Assembly: GCA_034696485.1 (NCBI GenBank)
Contig: JAQIWT010001127.1
Span: 1-12,306 of the forward strand
From: Isohypsibius dastychi
Taxonomy: Eukaryota > Tardigrada > Eutardigrada > Parachela > Isohypsibiidae
Length of the DNA: 12,306 bases
Direction: 5' to 3'
In this document: positions 10,659 to 12,306 of the stretch, one piece after another
Numbering within the stretch: position 1 is the stretch's first letter
Layout: every line of letters starts with the position of its first letter
The notes under the pieces: model-generated
The model's database searches: none
What the model saw: only the letters and a program-made list of their open reading frames with translations
What the model was told of the DNA's origin: nothing
Translations under genes and position numbers: made by a program

Positions 10659-11305
10659 TTACAACAAATGAACAGAAATGTCAAGATTTCCTTCTCTCGG
10701 TAATTTCGCATACTTCCGCCAGATTCTGAGTTCCGGATTCAATAATCTCCCAACTCCTATCGTGCAGCTGCTGCTTCTCAACAGCACCTTTCTACCCGGA
10801 TAAATTTTTTTTGACGTTCCACATTGCACCTGAAAACAAGAAAAAACCATTCCATCAGAAGCAAAATGCAGACCACGCTTTAACTATGTAAATCGCTCCT
10901 ATGAAAATCAACCACAAATAACCGAAATCAAAAACGGCCCTCAACTTCCATTTTTGCCTTGTTTCTCAACAATTAGCCGTCTCCAGAATTTTTGCACCAA
11001 CCTAAAAGTCCAAAAATTGCGGTAATATTGGCGACCTCCGCCAGCCTCTTAATACAGTACTCTCACATTGAGTTGGCGACACTTCCGGTTCTCATTGGAA
11101 CATCTATCTTGTTGCTTTTTCCAATGCAGCCTCTTTGTTCTGCACTTCTTCTGGACTCCCTGCCGAAAGTCTGTTAGCTTCCTACAAATTCAGTCAGAAA
11201 TAGGCGTGCTCCACACAAATAAAAAAAAATCAAATGGATGACTCACGAATCAAATGGATGACTCACGATTATCGTGTCAAATGCCTGATTGTCCAAATCG
11301 ACCAT
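10659..11305 (-). CDS. Tentative three-exon small gene, unrecognised
   Basis: A minus-strand model runs from ATG 11305 (MVDLDNQAFDTII) through exons 11305-11247, 11181-11067 and 10829-10659 to a TAA. It uses donors GTGAGT and GTGAGA and acceptors TTTGTAG and TTGTTTTCAG, and the phases fit, giving 114 mostly basic residues with no recognised domain. The frame works only if the second of two duplicated donors is used; the first leads to a stop after 25 codons of exon 2. Other frames of the same exons also look partly protein-like, so the model could be wrong or the locus decayed. No RNA or homology support. Confidence 0.15.
11228..11267. repeat. Perfect 20-bp tandem duplication with AP-1-like and splice-donor-like sites
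   Basis: Two identical 20-base units abut at 11228-11247 and 11248-11267, directly after an A9 run. Each holds TGACTCA on the plus strand (11239-11245 and 11259-11265), the classic AP-1 (Fos/Jun) core. On the minus strand each unit holds GTGAGT, a consensus donor (GT at 11246-11245 and 11266-11265). The lack of any mismatch points to a recent duplication. Confidence 0.92.
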
Positions 11306-11308
11306 CGC

Positions 11309-11536
11309 TCAATGAAATTCTGGAATCAGTTCACGCATTTCATGCACCAGTTTCTCAAACTTTTTGTTTCCATAAGAGAGTAGTCTGGCATAATCCGGCC
11401 CTAGTAGAAAACTGAATATCCTTCTGGGGTTTAAACGTCTGTTCAGCCATGAGTCCGGAATATTCGCAGGAAATTCAGTTGGCAACCTCACTTGATCTGG
11501 ACTGCAATCTTTGAAACTAATCGCGCAAGTTGGCAT
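11309..11536 (-). CDS. Small minus-strand open reading frame, 75 residues, unrecognised
   Basis: ATG at 11536 to TGA at 11311-11309. The peptide has mixed, protein-like composition (PANIPDSWLNRRLNPRR, then SFLLGPDYARLL and KFEKLVHEMRELIPEFH) and no recognised domain, signal peptide or membrane segment. After the TGA the same frame continues GCG-ATG into the MVDLDNQAFDTII segment that ends at a splice-donor-like GTGAGT. The frame is also open for 20 codons upstream of the ATG, across the 11-bp repeat. It may be a short gene, an upstream ORF, or the first exon of a gene broken by one TGA. Confidence 0.28.
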   Translation of the reverse strand: MPTCAISFKDCSPDQVRLPTEFPANIPDSWLNRRLNPRRIFSFLLGPDYARLLSYGNKKFEKLVHEMRELIPEFH

Positions 11537-11537
11537 T

Positions 11538-11570
11538 CGGCTGATATCCGGTTGATATTCGGTTGATAAT
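11538..11570. repeat. Three-copy 11-bp tandem repeat
   Basis: Units CGGCTGATATC, CGGTTGATATT and CGGTTGATAAT lie head to tail, followed by CGGG. They differ at one to three positions, so the array is older or less constrained than the 20-bp duplication nearby. It sits right upstream of the minus-strand ATG at 11536, so it could be a promoter or 5' UTR element if that frame is real. Confidence 0.85.
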
Positions 11571-11740
11571 CGGGGGTGAACCGCGAATGAAAAAAGCAGA
11601 AACGATCAAACGTTCCAAGAGGATGAAATGTTTTTGCCGCCGACGCTACATGAGTGTAACGGCCTGTCAGTTATTTGCTGTAGCCTGCCCTACCCTATTC
11701 TAGTGTTTTCCTACCTATGCTAATGAATTTATGCTATGGG

Positions 11741-11777
11741 TTATCTCGCGCATACGTAGTGACCATAGGCGAGATAA
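11741..11777. repeat. Hairpin: 9-bp perfect inverted repeat
   Basis: TTATCTCGC at 11741-11749 pairs perfectly with GCGAGATAA at 11769-11777 across a 19-base loop. It lies just before a TATA-like box. No tRNA A/B boxes or other known RNA fold was recognised around it. Confidence 0.7.
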
Positions 11778-11779
11778 GG

Positions 11780-11788
11780 TTTATATAG
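11780..11788 (+). promoter_or_regulatory. TATA-like box
   Basis: TTTATATAG on the plus strand lies three bases after the hairpin, with the more GC-rich TCTGGCGGACG following it. A start about 30 bases downstream would fall near 11810-11818. No recognisable plus-strand gene follows within the window, so this could serve a gene beyond the right edge, an unannotated RNA, or nothing. Confidence 0.25.
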
Positions 11789-11996
11789 TCTGGCGGACGA
11801 AGTTGTTATCGGTAGCTCCACATTTCGCATCATACATTAAAACAGTACTTTAGCAGGAGCTTCAGCCCTGCATCCCCCTGCATATTTCGCAAAGTCTTCG
11901 AATTTTGCATATTTTCAAGTCAAAAATAGTTTGAAATGTTAGAGACTCGATAAGGGATAATTTATTGATTGATGGGTTTTAAATGGAGTTTTCCTT

Positions 11997-11998
11997 AC
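11997..11998 (-). other. Strong splice-donor-like site, minus strand
   Basis: The minus strand reads GTGCAG|GTAAGG, an almost ideal donor, with the exon side ending at 11999. Upstream (12080 to 12000) are two short ATG frames that close within about 20 codons, so this would more likely be a 5' UTR exon. A partner could be the acceptor at 10026-10027 of the kelch-like gene, about 2 kb downstream. Confidence 0.25.
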
Positions 11999-12258
11999 CT
12001 GCACGAAAATTCAGAAGATTACAATCTTGCGGTGTAATCTGCTCGGTTGCTGCAACTCTTCATTGTTCATCGCGAAATGGCCTCAAAAGTTCACGTATTT
12101 CTGTACGAATTTCATACTTTTCCAAACTTTGGTGTTTTTGAAATTCAAGCCAATGTCTTTTACTGGGGAAGCTTTTAACTTGACCATACGTATTGAACTC
12201 GACAATAGTATGGAATTATTCACTCTGACTTAAGGCCCAATTATAGTCCAAAACGCAA

Positions 12259-12279
12259 AATCGCAACGTCGCTGCGATT
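12259..12279. repeat. 7-bp inverted repeat with 7-base loop
   Basis: AATCGCA (12259-12265) and TGCGATT (12273-12279) are exact reverse complements around ACGTCGC. It is short and could be chance. A similar 8-bp pair, AGATTACA and TGTAATCT, lies at 12016-12040. Confidence 0.55.
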
Positions 12280-12306
12280 ACAGCGAATAGGTTCATTCTC
12301 GCTGAC

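Larger units (their letters stand above)
11571..12306. other. Right-hand region with no recognised gene
   Basis: 736 bases with no supported coding exon. The only long plus-strand open frame (12027-12233) lacks a convincing start and resembles no family. The stretch contains the hairpin at 11741-11777, the TATA-like box, a strong minus-strand splice donor at 11997-11998 and two small inverted repeats (12016-12040 and 12259-12279). It reads as upstream or intronic sequence. Confidence 0.5.

Noticed and set aside
10992-11177. Plus-strand 61-codon hydrophobic open frame resembling a two-helix membrane protein
   Set aside because: The first codon is not a convincing start, and the opposite strand is equally open. 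A good plus-strand acceptor-like TTTTTCCAATGCAG lies inside it, but no donor partner or family match supports a gene.
11655-11900. Long terminal repeat of a retroelement
   Set aside because: A TGTAACGG start and a TATA-like box are suggestive, but I found no matching CA end, target-site duplication, primer-binding site or polymerase frame.

Overview
This window is eukaryotic, animal-type genomic DNA. Coding sequence is split into many short exons by AT-rich GT-AG introns. The smallest introns are 54-74 bp, and the plus-strand introns are T-rich and usually end in TTTCAG, TTGCAG or TTTTAG. Compact introns, a divergent BTB-kelch gene and the base composition suggest a small-genome invertebrate, probably an ecdysozoan such as a nematode or tardigrade. 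The sequence alone does not fix the phylum. No bacterial operon, CRISPR array, tRNA or rRNA was seen.

Positions 1-7439 (+) hold the 3' part of an insulin-degrading enzyme gene (insulysin, M16 zinc metalloprotease). I could join sixteen exons in one continuous reading frame of 859 residues. The window opens just after the catalytic M16 N-terminal segment, so the HxxEH zinc motif lies upstream and cannot be checked. The last exon carries a lineage-specific basic-then-acidic insertion.

Positions 7896-10017 (-) hold a complete, divergent kelch-like gene (BTB-BACK-degenerate kelch). Seven exons join in frame to 585 residues. It converges tail-to-tail on the protease gene across 456 bp. The two genes have no obvious shared pathway; their adjacency is probably just gene density.

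Positions 10018-11640 are unresolved. Several protein-like open segments lie on the minus strand, broken by single stops or frame changes. They could be a decayed gene, an unrecognised fast-evolving gene or chance. The stretch also holds a perfect 20-bp tandem duplication carrying both a splice-donor-like site and an AP-1-like site, and a three-copy 11-bp repeat. Positions 11640-12306 are non-coding as far as I can see, with a hairpin, a TATA-like box and a strong minus-strand donor.

The best unexplained signals are the octamer CCGGAAGT/ACTTCCGG, present eight times exactly, a perfect 20-bp palindrome in intron 9 of the protease gene, the duplicated donor/AP-1 site and the broken open frames at 10302-11536. 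I found no clear new multi-gene system.
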